Source: Amyloporia xantha (Eukaryota; Basidiomycota; Agaricomycetes; Polyporales; Adustoporiaceae). Taken from it: a stretch of 64,000 bases of DNA. Location of the stretch: assembly GCA_036971615.1 (NCBI GenBank), contig JAYKKR010000043.1, positions 1 to 64,000 on the forward strand, given 5' to 3'. The notes under the pieces are model-generated. The model saw only the letters and a program-made list of their open reading frames with translations. It was not told the DNA's origin and did not search any database. Shown piece by piece: positions 36,431-47,505 of this stretch. Each line of letters starts with the position of its first letter. Within the stretch, counting starts at the first letter, position 1. The translations under genes and the position numbers were made by a program.

Positions 36431-36851
36431 TTGTAAAGTAAAAAGGGTGTTACTCACCGAAGGCTATTTACAAAGTATGGGATGTGATTTGTTTGACGAT
36501 ATATTGCGTGCAACCTTGGCTTGAGAATTGAGAATCTCAGTATATTCTATGGATCTCGCTAACAGGCATTCATAAAATAGTCGGATGGTCGGAGCCTTGT
36601 TTCGCAATGCCAGTCACTGTTGACGTTCTGGTCTACCGGAGGTGAGTGGTAGGCCTCTCTCGCGTCAGTTCTTGAACAATGGTTGACCACGAGCGACTGT
36701 AGTGATCGGCATCAACGCTTTGACCTTGGCTTGTTTACAAGATCCACGAGCACGTGAGACTGAAGCCACACTCAAAGCCCATTGTATAAAAGCGGCCCAC
36801 ACAGGGCGGCAATCCTCCTTCCCCCCTCTCATCTCCACCACCCCCTATAAG
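36431..36851. other. Intergenic with promoter of the next gene
   Basis: This 421-bp spacer ends in a pyrimidine-rich leader. It contains the TATA box listed separately. Confidence 0.45.
36785..36792 (+). promoter_or_regulatory. TATA box
   Basis: TATAAAAG lies 60 bp before the ATG at 36852 and is followed by a C/T-rich stretch (about 36812-36845) of the kind that often surrounds fungal transcription starts. It is the clearest core promoter in the window. Confidence 0.6.
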
Positions 36852-37736
36852 ATGAGCACAATGGCGAACAAAGCAGCGGAGTACGCGAGGCTCTCGGACT
36901 TCTTCTCTCGCTTGGCCTCTGGCGACCACCACTCCCTTTCAAAAGAAGTCGCGTCGTCGCCGCTCTCGTTGAAGGCACTCGTGCACAAACGCGTAGAAAA
37001 AGTGCTCGCTCCGTCAAATGCCGTCCACGACGATACGGATATCCATACTACATCAAACACGAGCAGCGTCGCAGTGGATGGCGACGAAACTGTGGCGGAG
37101 TTCCCTCCAGAGGGACACCAAAATTTCACATTCACGCGCATGCTCCACAGCCTATACAATCTCGCAGATTTTGCGAACATGGTGGGGCGGGTACTGGCCG
37201 AGTCCCAGACGAAGTTCCAGCCCCTCCCGGAGGTGTTGAGAACTAGGAAGATCTCAGGCATCGTTGCCGACAGCACGGACACTGAGGCAGCGATGAGGGC
37301 TTTGAAGAAGCGTCGTATGGCAGCTGTGAGGAGGTCTGCAGCTGAAGATAAACTTGATGCCGTGGCCGCTTTCGAATACGGCCTGTCTTCGCCACTGTCG
37401 CTCGGCGACAGCGCGGTCGCGAGTCGATACTTGCCCCACCATTCGCGTTCCTCGTCGATGGCCTCTGCGACTACCTTGGTGGATGCTGCGGCAGATTCAC
37501 ACGAGGACTCCAAAAAGTACGACGAAGAAGCTGTTCTGGATTTTGTCCGTGGGCTTTGCGAGAGACAAGCGGCCGCAAACAAACAGCAGTCTGTTGCACC
37601 AGAGGTTGCGGATCTGTCGCCACCGTCGTCTGCTTCCAGTACCCAGACAACTTTCAACGTCGAAAGTGTTAGCCCCGGCCCTTCCCCTACCCCCGCCCTT
37701 AGACCAAGGATGAAGCGTCGCCTCTCCAACTACTAG
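36852..37736 (+). CDS. Hypothetical protein, intronless
   Basis: I do not recognise this protein of 294 residues. It is a single exon from ATG 36852 (MSTMANKAAEYARLSDFF) to TAG at 37734-37736. The central part has a helical, conserved-looking block (FTFTRMLHSLYNLADFANMV, RVLAESQTKFQPLPEVLR) and then a basic stretch (MRALKKRRMAAVRR). The C-terminal third is Ser/Pro-rich and ends RPRMKRRLSNY. Nuclear location is plausible from the basic clusters. It has the only clear TATA box in the window, and it lacks introns while its neighbours have them. An open frame on the opposite strand over the same span is a codon-bias shadow. Confidence 0.7.
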   Translation: MSTMANKAAEYARLSDFFSRLASGDHHSLSKEVASSPLSLKALVHKRVEKVLAPSNAVHDDTDIHTTSNTSSVAVDGDETVAEFPPEGHQNFTFTRMLHSLYNLADFANMVGRVLAESQTKFQPLPEVLRTRKISGIVADSTDTEAAMRALKKRRMAAVRRSAAEDKLDAVAAFEYGLSSPLSLGDSAVASRYLPHHSRSSSMASATTLVDAAADSHEDSKKYDEEAVLDFVRGLCERQAAANKQQSVAPEVADLSPPSSASSTQTTFNVESVSPGPSPTPALRPRMKRRLSNY

Positions 37737-38254
37737 GAGAACTCCCCCACTTCCCCGTAAGCCTGTTCGATTGACAGCTGATCGTGGAGTGAGAAGCTAA
37801 ACCGTTATTTGAACAGAGATTTTCTCTTCCTCTGTGAACCTCTATCACCAAAAGCACTATGATGCACACTTCTCGCGGTTCTCCTGTCCTCGAAGAGGGA
37901 CTTTGTTGACTTACTCGCCAGTGTACGATCGTTGATGTACGATGCTCCAAGTCGGGATACCTTGTTGTACAACTCCCTTAGACGCTTTCTCTGTATGTTT
38001 AGCAGATTTCTTATCACTATGTTGTTTGTACAATGCAAGATATATCATTGTTCTCCCGTGGTTACCATCTGTGCAAAATACAAGGAGCGACCTCGTGGGG
38101 GTGACCTCACGAACCTACTTACCGCATTCGGCAAAACTGTTAGGCGCTCTATGATCGTATTTCGTCGCACGTGGTTGTCTTTCCTACTCTCCTGCGCTGG
38201 GTGCAAGTTTCTGTACTAGGCCAAAAGCACATCTTTGCGAGTTCCAGCAGGTGC
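37737..38254. other. Intergenic
   Basis: This 518-bp spacer holds the 3' UTR of the orphan and the promoter of PET117. No other feature is seen. Confidence 0.4.
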
Positions 38255-38590
38255 ATGTCTCGTACTGCAAAGATCGCTCTCGTCAGCTCTCTGCTAGCCT
38301 CAGCCGTGATAATATGGGGTGTGCATTTCATGCAGCGTTTTGAGCGCGAGGTGAGTCGTCATCTGACACACATGTGTCCAGACTATACGCCTAGTTAACC
38401 TCTGGTCTCGCCTATAATCTCCCAGACCATGTATCAGGGTGTTATCCGTGACGATGAGCGGAGGCGCGACAAGATGCGCCAAAGGGAAGCAGAGTTCCAA
38501 GAGTCTCTTCGGAAGCGGGAGTTGTATGAGCGTGTCCAGAGCGTGTCAGGCGCTGCGTCGAAACCTCCAGATCCGGAGAATAAAGGGTAG
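38255..38590 (+). CDS. PET117: Cytochrome c oxidase assembly protein PET117-like
   Basis: Small mitochondrial protein needed for complex IV assembly; Pet117 works with Cox15 in heme A synthesis (family knowledge). Exons 38255-38350 and 38426-38590 give 86 residues. The N-terminus MSRTAKIALVSSLLASAVIIWGVHFMQRFERE contains one membrane helix followed by the family block VHxxQxxERE, and exon 2 continues TMYQGVIRDDERRRDKMRQR, matching the expected (L/M)xQGxIxDxxR. The remainder is a charged helix with a Pro-rich end. Size and order agree with the family. Confidence 0.88.
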
Positions 38591-39127
38591 CGGGCTGCAC
38601 CGACCGCTTGGCTTTGGTTCATGGCAAGTCTTGAGGCTATACAGTTTACCGCATCCATCTCACGGAAACTGCAAGCGGCCAGCCAGCAGATGGACCTCCA
38701 CGCCCTTCACTGGAGCTTCCTTGTGCAATTTGCTGCTCTACACTCAAAACATGACAGACCGAACGTTTCTTTAATCGGTACCGGGGCCATACTACGCATT
38801 GCCTTGTCCATTAACGCGCGGAAGATATATATACAGAGATGTGCGGCTTTCGAATGCCCCCTGCGCTCTAACTACGGCCAGGAGAATAGTGATTGCTTTC
38901 CGCCTGTAGGACTACAATTCTCGGCCGGTTTGAACATTCGATTTCTCATGATGCACTGCATTGATGTTGTACATCCTCACGTCGCCTGCGCGCAAGGACC
39001 GATTTACAAAACATTTTGTAGCTTTATTCGCCATTCGACCTGTTATAGGCGAAGTGACAATATCACTACCAGTGACTAATCTTATAGCTTGTATTCTTGA
39101 CAGCCGGCTCAAGAAACTTGTGACAAT
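38591..39127. other. Intergenic, convergent 3' ends
   Basis: This 537-bp spacer lies between PET117 and the peptidase gene. Open frames across it are continuations without motifs. Confidence 0.4.
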
Positions 39128-41088
39128 TCAGAAATGCCCGAAAGTGGGTACCTCTTCGGCCAGACTTCTCAGCGACTCCAGCAGCTCCTTATCCTCCGTG
39201 GACATAGCGTCAAACGCCTCACCGTTCACCTTGCCGATGAACGGCAATTCGTCGACCTCGCACACAGTCCCGTCCTCCGGCAATGTCCCGTCTTCGAAAT
39301 AGGCACGGAGGTGCTTTGCAGTGCACAGCGACGGTGCGGAGATCGAGCAGTGCCCGTATGAGTTTTGGATCAGCAGGCCAGAGCCACCGTATCGCGCATG
39401 CACGCGGCGGGCATCAGAGAGCGGACAAACGGTGTCGTACATCGGCGATAGGACCAGAATGGGATGGGACGTGTTCTCTGCCGCCAAGGGTCCCATGTAC
39501 CTCCATTTCGGACGGATGCGCCACTCGGAACATCTCAAGTACTCGACGCCCCATATCGGCGCGGCGAACGAGGAGGTGGCGCTGAGCTCGGTGAACCACT
39601 CGCGGTAGCCCTCTGGTGAGTACGTGATGGGCTCGCCGTCGCCGCATGCAATCGCGTAGAACGCCTCGGTCTCCATAAGCCACGGCGGCGACTGCTCGCA
39701 CTTGCACTCAACGCCGCCGCCCAGCGTCTTGGCCATGTCGGCGAGGGCGGTCTGGTTGTCCTGTTCTATGGCCAAGAGCGTATTTGCCAGGATCGGATAG
39801 GCCGTGGTAGGGTTGTATGCCTGGCGGAAGGCATAGTTGTGGACTGTTTTCTCGGTCAGTACCATCGGGCCTCCCGGCGCGAACGGTATTGCCCTAGGCT
39901 CTTCCGCCAGCCCATCAAAGATCGCTTGCACCCTACTCTTCACAGCGTCTGCCGAAGGTTCATAAAGTGGACAGTTTTTGGGACCAGCTTGCGTGCAGAA
40001 CGTGTTGAACGAATCCCAGACCGCGTCGGTGTCGACAAGGTTTGAGTTCCAGGACGTGTTCCTGTAGTTGTACCCGTCGAAGACACCGTCGATGATCACA
40101 CGCTCGACCTTGTCCGGATACATCGCGGTGAAGTACTGCCCGAGGATAGAGCCGTAGCTCTTTTGAGGCGAATCACAGTGAATATGAGCTCCAAGATGGC
40201 AGTTGAATGCAACTCACGAATCCCCAGTACTTCAGCTTTTCCTGGCCGAGTTTCTCTGTAATCTTGAGCATGTCGGTAGCCACGCTCGCCGTGCTCATGA
40301 ATCTGCCAGGACCCCACTCCTCTACAGTCCCGTTTGCCTCTTCTTTCCCATTACCGCCAATCACTCCCTCGCACTTCCGCCCCACCGCCCGCTCGCGTGC
40401 CTTGGCCATGCCCACGGACCCGTCGGTCAGATTGATAAGCTTGTTCCCATCTTGGAGCCCCCATATGTCGATCTGGGACTTGGAATCGAAACACTGCGCG
40501 GAGGGCGTACTGGCACCGGTTCCGCGGGGATCGAAGCCCAGCACATCGAAGGACCCACCGGCGATGCGTGCGATAGCCTCACCACGCCGCTTGATCAAGT
40601 CGGTGCCGGAGCCGCCGGGACCACCAGGGTTGACGAGAATGGTGCCGCGGTAGTTGTCCTTGTCCGTGGCAGGAATCATGCGGAGGGCAATGGTGGCATT
40701 TGGACCATACCCGGGTGGGGAGAGATAGTCAAGGGGTAGAATCAAGCGTGCACATTTCTGGTCTTTGAAGCATGGTGTCCAGTTTATGTCTTCGGAGGGA
40801 GTGAGCTGCAGCCCGTCCGTGGTCAGATATCATGAGAAGTATGTGGTACAGAACGGACTGCGTACGGAAAGCCAGTCAAAGTCGGGCTCGTCGACGTGTT
40901 CCGCTGAAATCGCGTCTGGAAGGAATGCACGGAGGTACATCGTCGAGTGAAGCATGCGTACACCCCATATCACGAGCAGCACGTAGACGATTTTGGTGAA
41001 TATGTGAGACCTCCATCCAACGTGACGACTAGGAGTAGACACCACGGAGGGAAGTGTTGCGTCGCTCTTTAGGTCGTAGGTCCCCATG
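39128..41088 (-). CDS. S33-family alpha/beta hydrolase peptidase, membrane anchored
   Basis: Serine hydrolase of the prolyl/tripeptidyl aminopeptidase (S33) group with a TAP-like C-terminal domain. Two introns: one after EPDFDWLS (exon 2 starts LTPSEDINWTPCF) and one after KLKYWGF (exon 3 starts SYGSILGQ). The oxyanion region GTILVNPGGPGGSG, the nucleophile elbow GFSYGSILG, Asp in LVLSPMYDTVCPLSDARR and His in QNSYGHCSISAPS complete the triad. The N-terminus from ATG 41088 has a single hydrophobic helix (KIVYVLLVIWGVRML) after about 30 polar residues and no typical signal peptide, so type II membrane topology with a lumenal or extracellular catalytic domain is inferred. Several Cys residues and Asn-X-Ser/Thr sites fit that. 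Confidence 0.9.
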
Positions 41089-41690
41089 TCAGCCAGTGAC
41101 CTACCAAACACAAGAGATAATGAAGATGGCTATGGTGGGAGACACTCGAGCTCGTAATCGGGGGGTTTATAAGACTCGATATATATACCGCGCATGACTG
41201 CGTGCCACTGCGCACGGCTGCGAACTTGTCAGGAACCCAATGATAAGAGAGGTCTTTCAATGCGGAGATAACATACCGGCATCACAACGAGTTCGCGGAC
41301 TTGAAGGGTGGTGACAAGTTCAGTAATGGACGATCTCCTTACTTCTGTTAGCTATAGGGGATTGAGGAGAACGTGTTTATGGATTAGAGGACTCGTAACT
41401 GGGCTTGAAGATTAAGCTTAAAGACGTCGGCGACTTGCATGCCATCTCGGACTGATAAGATAATCTAACTGTAGCTTCCTGATTATAATATCTAAGTATA
41501 ATGAGTTCCTCACTGTTCGGCATTTTATCAAGCAAGCCACCTTGCGGTCGTAGGCAAATTTGGATGTCAATGATGCAGTTCTTTGAAAATTGTTCATAAG
41601 TTGGCGTCGGCTACTACCTTGCATGCTATCATCCTAGGCTTATAAAGTACATACCACCGTCCACTGGTGCTGCTACATAAAATTAGTATA

Positions 41691-41862
41691 CTGTACTGTC
41701 ACGACCTTAAGCAACGTCCCTTGTCCCGAGGCCCTCTATGTGACTACCATATAAGGGAATCTATAACGCTTTGTCACGGTGGCGCAGTGCCAAATGGTAG
41801 GCGCGTGACATTGAGCCCCAGCATAGGGTTCTGTTGCGTTGCCTAAGGTCGTGACAGTACAG
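41691..41862. mobile_element. Short TIR element flanked by TA (mariner-like MITE)
   Basis: A 172-bp element. The left end CTGTACTGTCACGACCTTAA and the inverted right end differ by one base over 26 bp. TA dinucleotides flank both sides (41689-41690 and 41863-41864), as expected for Tc1/mariner or pogo target sites. It has no coding capacity. The right half contains a tRNA-like pair of boxes: TGGCGCAGTG at 41780-41789 and GGTTC at 41827-41831, 47 bp apart. Confidence 0.8.
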
Positions 41863-41986
41863 TATGCTCGACTTGCGTGCTCTAGTGTCTTCAGTACTGA
41901 ACCAGGACTCAATCTATCATATCTTGCCTCCTTATAGTCATGAAGTTGAGTACTTGGAGGTCAGTCAGCTATTCCGCTCAGTACTG

Positions 41987-42175
41987 TGCCTAACCATGCA
42001 CTCGGCAGACCCTCATGTCGGCAGGCGTGACCTGTAGCCAATCAGCAGGCCAGATTTCAAACTTTCCGCGCCGAAGTTCGTGATTTTCCCACCGAAAGAG
42101 AGCGGTTTTGGGCCCCAAATTTACTCTATAAGGAAAGTGCTGACATGGGGAGTCTGCCGAGTGCATGGTTAGGCA
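41987..42175. mobile_element. Short TIR element, unclassified
   Basis: A 189-bp element bounded by TGCCTAACCATGCACTCGGC and its inverted copy. The arms match over the first 24 bp without mismatch and imperfectly to about 35 bp (CATGTCGGCA against CATGTCAGCA). The middle holds no open frame. A target duplication is not clear: TA occurs inside each arm 4 bp from its end, but the outer bases also pair. Its ends are unlike those of the neighbour at 41691-41862 and of the 8-bp-TSD family. Confidence 0.75.
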
Positions 42176-42712
42176 TATCATATTGCACAGTCTATGTAAG
42201 TGGGGCTCATTTGGCCTCATAGTTTGTGTATAGCTGGTTCGCTACTGATCTGCACGATTCCCATAGCACGTAGATCATATCATTCTTTCTTTCGCCAAGG
42301 TGCCATTCGGTACCGACCACACGGATCTCCCGACCTTACCAAGCAAGTACCCTACGCCCTGAAGCTGCAGACTGCGGTTGGCATTTTTGCAGTGCATGCG
42401 TCCGAGATAAGTCGCTCTAGTGGAGTTCTTAGTATGCCCACATGTCACATGAGAAAAGACCTTGAATTATTGTGGACGGCCGAGCACTCTAAAAACAAAG
42501 GAACGGAGTTACTACTATGCAATTACGAAGAGAAATAATATGAATCCTTGGCGAGATGATATACGCACATAGCCAATTGATGCTCGTGTCAACTGCGTAT
42601 CAACCATTCTAGCAAGAAAAGACGGATTCTTGCCTCTCCTGAGAACCAGAATGTTCAGATACGGTGTCCCTCCATTTGCCATCGGTACCGGCAACAACAC
42701 GGGTGCAGTCGC

Positions 42713-43317
42713 TTAAACCACCAAAATGGCCATGTCTAGTGATGGGGGAGATGACAAGGCAAGTGACCACCCACTCCAGTCACGTCTCTCAAGAGCCCAT
42801 CTAAGGACAGTCACATCTCGCGCATCAATCCGCTGCGGGGATGTGAAACACGGGACGTTCAATGCGAGATTGTAGAGCCGATCATGGGGATGGGGCGCCA
42901 GATAGTCACCGAAGATAGCTAAGTCATGATTGAATTGTGGCCTCAGCTGTCTCCCGTCTGTAAGCGACCCGTGACGTCCCATATACGTATGGTCTTCAGC
43001 GTCGTTTATTGGGATCAAAGTGGCGTACGAGTCATTCAACTCAATTCGACCCACTTGGGAGCTGATGGAATGTGTCGTATAGTTGGAAACGCGAAGCTCA
43101 TCAATTACCAAAGTCCCGAAGTTCGCATGATAGATCACACCGAATAAAACCGATGAACGAACTCGAGATGCATGCTCCAGGCTGTGGAAGGATCGGTAAT
43201 TGTGAACTGGCAGTACCACTCAGATACTCACCGGGGCTCCCGGGTCTCCGCAATCTCTAAAAAAACCGAGTTCTGGTCTGCGACCGCAGCGATGATCAAG
43301 TGAAGTGATCCAGGCAT
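42713..43317 (-). CDS. Hypothetical protein, two exons
   Basis: I do not recognise this family. Exon 1 (43232-43317) starts MPGSLHLIIAAVADQNSVFL. A 50-nt GT-AG intron leads in phase to exon 2 (42713-43181), which runs open for 156 codons: LEHASRVRSSVLFGVIYH, FGTLVIDELRVSNY, RIELNDSYATLIPINDAEDH, LAIFGDYLAPHPHDRLYN and a Trp-rich end (WALERRDWSGWSLAL). The product is 184 residues. The alternating hydrophobic pattern suggests a folded beta-rich domain. Upstream sequence on the same strand (43400-44000) has more open frames, so further 5' exons are possible. There is no signal peptide. Confidence 0.45.
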
Positions 43318-44437
43318 GTTGAACAGAATAAGACGCAACGGCAATGAACATCGCCGTACCCGAAGGTCTGTTCCGCGTACGTTATCCACACTCTAGAGCA
43401 TCGTGAGCCTCGAATGGGATTACGGCCGATGACGTTGCTTTTCGTAAGAGGGAATTTGACTTTTCCGCTTTCTGATTGGTAGGAAAGCGTCGGGAGACAG
43501 AGGAGAACTGTCATTCCATTGTTCGGCGATCTGTATAGGAGCGACTATACTTGGACACAGTGCAAACGGGGGCAATGCTCAGCATGACTTGCCACAAAGA
43601 AGCACAAGCCTACCCGGGTAGACAGGTCATGCATCAGTCGGCGGTCTGGCTATGCCCCAGAATAGACTCCTCTATCAGGAGCGTCCGAGTTCTTGAAACG
43701 ATCTCTTTGCCTGCGCGTCAATCTGTCAGCTATGAGCATATAATCCCAGTAGCAGTGGGAGCAGAAACATTTCCCATGCCATTCCCTGGGTTCTCGGGAG
43801 CGGTGAATCGATGCATTCAATCCCATCAAGCGACCTATGGCGGTGAGCACCTTCTAGCGGCCGCCCACGTATGCCATGCGTAGGTGCAGCACTAGACCCT
43901 GCGAGAGAAGGTGTGCGGCAACCGATGTGTAACTCCAGGGACCCGTGAAACTGCGATCCCAAGCTTCCCTGCGATAGTTCCTGCGCCTCAAAGCATATAA
44001 GAACATATTAACATGCGGACTTGCGAGAATCAGTCCAAGGAAGGAAATAAACGCCCATGTCGCGCAGCCGTCTATCCAAGTGAGATTGCAAAGTGAAAGG
44101 CAGACACGTACGAAATTTTAACATCATACTTATCTCTTGGGGACATGTGGTGCGTTCGTAATGAGGGCACAAGTCTACACCATGGAGCTAAATTAGTGGC
44201 CCATGTCTGGTGAACCTTTCACGTCGACATCCCACACACCCACTGTAAGATTCAATCGCGCGCCTAACGATCCACGGAAGCTTTTCTTGACTTACTCGTC
44301 AAGGATCAGAGAACGTTTCCGTCTGATCCTGTCGATCCATTCGATAGTATAATAGGACACAGATCGTTCCACGGTGGAAGAAACCCGATCACACTCGGTA
44401 GCCCCAGAAAGGACATCCGTACACGAGGCCGATCCCA
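43318..44437. other. Interval with unresolved frames
   Basis: About 1.1 kb lies upstream of the orphan and downstream of the TFIIIC gene. Frames at 43551-43883 plus and 43726-43962 minus overlap each other and I could not build a supported gene from either. Confidence 0.35.
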
Positions 44438-47400
44438 TCAGACCAACGTCACAAAGTTGCTGCCGCAAAAAAAGCACCGTCTCGTAGCCTCGACTATGTC
44501 CATAGCTAGCCAGCTATCGCGGACACTGTTGGGGAGCCATGCGTGCCCAGTCACCACCTGAGAAGGCGGAAGAAATGCTTTGCGGCTACAGCCGACGCAT
44601 GTCCGTACCATTGGCGTTGCTAGAATGAAAGAGGTAATTGAACATCGGGCTGATGAAAGAGGCTCAGAATATGTTCTTTGAAACGTAGATTATTATGACA
44701 CTGACTCCATGCATGCCCATTGGGACATACTGCACTGAAGATGTCCTGCAACGGAATCTGCGTGTGACAGGCCGGACACATCTCGTCCAGAGTTGGTTCG
44801 TTGGATGCCTCAGGATTTTGCGGTACATTTAGCATCATTCTCGTCCTTAGGTGACTTGCTTCTTCAACAAGGTCTGCAGTCGTACCAGGAAGCGAGGCTT
44901 GGACGATTATTCTGAGAACAAATGAGTAATCCGCAGCTGAGGATACCGGTCAGGCCAGACCAATCTTCAAGTCGATGCGGACGGGACAACGTACAAGAAA
45001 GAAGTCCCCAAAGGGACCGAATGTGTTCTATCATCGTGTACAACACATGATGCCAGATTTTAGAAAAGATATGGTTCGAGGCTTCTTTGAACAGTTGTTG
45101 AGATGTTGACTCGTCTAAAACTTTCTAGCACTGGGGTTAGTGGCTTGCACCAGCGAACTAGCGCGTGACAAACTTGGCAAAACTCCGCTAATGAGAACCG
45201 CATGCGCTGGCAAAGCAAGGCATCCCATCCGAAAAGATGCGTTGCAATGCTTCTCCTTAGGTCGAGACGTAACTCCTTCGAAAGTTCTCCAGAAATTTCA
45301 GGAAAGTTTACTGGAGTCCTGCTGAAAGGATCAGGCGAGGGTTGGAGCAGGTCGAGTATCCCCGCTTGCAGTCTTGACAATCTTCTGGGATCCCGAAGAT
45401 GGACCAAAAAGGGACGAAGCAGAGAGACCGGGCCTTCTCCTGCGCCTAAGATCATGGGCGTTGATCATAGATTGTCGTGGCAAACAAAAGGGTCACGTAC
45501 AGGCCTTCGCACGAACCACCCGGTTTCGAAGGTTGCGTAGAATTTCGTCATCTGTAACCTCCCCACCAAGTTGCGCCATTATGAACATGGTGACGTGTTT
45601 CGCATCGTGCTTGTAACTGAAATCTGTAGGTTGACACAGCCTAGGTGATACTAAGTATGTTTGTTAGTCTGAACCACTGCTGTACTTACTCATAAGCCCA
45701 TACATGAGTCGCATGATCATCGTAGGAAGCTATCCCGTAGATGCGATTCACATCCTTGAAAGACAGACCTTGCGGCTCAATTTCCGCACAAACCGTACGA
45801 CTGGCGTGAGATATCTCCTTGCTGGCCGGAATAATGTAGTAGGGGTCAACAGAAATGCCATGGATTACGTGAATTGATCCGTCTGTCTGAGTGACTATCA
45901 GAGAATCTCTCGCAGGAATGTAAACAGTTCCAGATACGGAGCTTAAAGCGGAGGAACCAACTGAGAGCCGCTCTGTACGAAGTGGAAAGGTCCGGGAACC
46001 TGACCAGGCGCCGTCGGGGGCTATATCCGACCAAAGATGAACGAAACCAGGTTTGGAATACACCAACATCGGCTGCGATAACGAGTGAGCATCACAAAGA
46101 ACAACTTGGACAGCGCGGTCACTTACGCGACTTCCCACGTCGGACCAACGCATGCTTGTGACGCTTTGCCCGTCGTTCGGGCAAGGTTTGATGTCTTGGA
46201 GCTGGAACGTTCGTTTCAATTCGTAATCCGGTGTGAGCCCTAGGACAGATGGTCTTAGCTGGACGGCCTGTGTGACCTTGACCAGCATAACGGATCCATC
46301 AGCTACACCGCAAGCGACGTATGCTTCGCCTGCGGTCACGAAAGGACGTCGTTTAGCCTAGAAGCATGTGAACCCTGCCAGACGCATACATGCATACATT
46401 TTCCACACCCTGACGGCCGCCAGGTAGACCACGCAATATGAATGACCCATCTGTCACTGAGTGGAAGTTGGGCCTCGGAGCGGACTTCCCAAGTTCCTTC
46501 CGTATCGCCGCTGAATCTGCACGCCGCTGAATGAGTCCCGCACCACGCGCTTGCATTACCAACGGACTGAAGACATGCTTTAAAAAAGTCACGGCACCCG
46601 CCCTGTTACCGACCGCGAGTAGAGAACCATCAAACTGCGGTGTGGGCGTAAGACCGAAATCGGCCTGCCCGGACCATTCGACACCTGTGATTTGAGGCTA
46701 TTCAGGTGGCCAGCGTCATGATACGATCATAACGCCTGTACGCACAAGTGGTCTGTGCCCACAAGGTTCTGGCGAGAATCGGCTCGTGTGTATGCGCAAA
46801 CTCTGTCCGCAATCGGGCAGTTACGTCCAAAAGCTGCGCACCGAGTTAGAAGCTGATCGCAGGGAGAATGAAGCTGCCGTGCCTTGACCCACTCTCCTTG
46901 GAGATTGTTTTTCACAGGTCCCCATATGGTTAGTTCCATATTTGAGTTGAGCACAGCAAGGAGACATCTAGAGTGATGGCCGTCAACACTTCCGCGAGGT
47001 CCTTGGGGTTCAGGCACGAAAGCTCATCACCCAGAATCGACGCCCAGATTGCTCGGAGAAGCCGTCACAGCTCGGAGTACGGGGTCAAGAGAGCCCAATG
47101 ATATAGCGCTCCATTCTACAGAGCTATTCAGTTATTTTCTAGCCAAGGCAAGCTGACGACAAGTTACCTTGGCAATCGACAGGCCAATGATGATTCAATA
47201 CCTTATCAAATCCTATCATAGTCCTTAACCAGCCAACAGGTCTGGAGCTGCCGTGCCCATTTCTTGCGTCCTGTGTCTGCTTTACAGCCGATGACGTCCC
47301 TAAAGTGATACCTACGTCCGGGGTCTGGGTGAGGAAAGTTGAGAATTATGAAGTAGTGAGAAGATGACTCGTTTACTAGAATGTACACCGCCAGCTTGGT

Positions 47401-47505
47401 CAGCAAAAGAAGTTGTCCATCGCCAGTCCACTGTAGGCAATTCGGCGAGGATACTGCCGACACCGCTGTTAGGCTAAATGCGGTTGAAACAAGCGGCGAT
47501 GTCAT
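44438..47505 (-). CDS. sfc9: TFIIIC 90-kDa-type subunit (Sfc9-like)
   Basis: Subunit of RNA polymerase III factor TFIIIC that binds tRNA-type internal promoters. The gene has many introns. ATG 47505 starts MTSPLVSTAFSLTAVSA, then SPNCLQWTGDGQLLLLTKLAVYIL, which splices to TPDVGITLGTSSAVKQ. Beta-propeller-like blocks follow: CLLAVLNSNMELTIWGPVKN, TGVEWSGQADFGLTPTPQFD, GSLLAVGNRAGAVTFL, YVACGVADGSVMLVKV and SVTSMRWSDVGSRVSDRAVQ. A conserved helical block reads DFSYKHDAKHVTMFIMAQL. The C-terminus is the zf-TFIIIC zinc region: DEMCPACHTQIPLQDIFSAV, CPNGHAWS, FILATPMVRTCVGC, then CFFCGSNFVTLV and TGA (44438-44440). Order and ends match the family, so the gene call is firm although internal splice sites are not all assigned. 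Confidence 0.87.

Larger units (their letters stand above)
41089..42712. other. Gene-poor interval with two inverted-repeat elements
   Basis: About 1.6 kb without a gene I can support. It holds the peptidase promoter and two short, unrelated terminal-inverted-repeat elements (41691-41862 and 41987-42175), listed separately, only 124 bp apart. Confidence 0.6.

Noticed and set aside
36845..37729. 294-codon minus-strand frame opposite the intronless orphan
   Set aside because: The frame mirrors the plus-strand gene, which has an ATG, a TATA box and coherent composition. The antisense frame has none of these.
41780..41850. True tRNA gene at the A/B-box-like pair
   Set aside because: The acceptor and anticodon stems do not form and the B box is incomplete. 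It is kept only as a speculative remnant in the findings.
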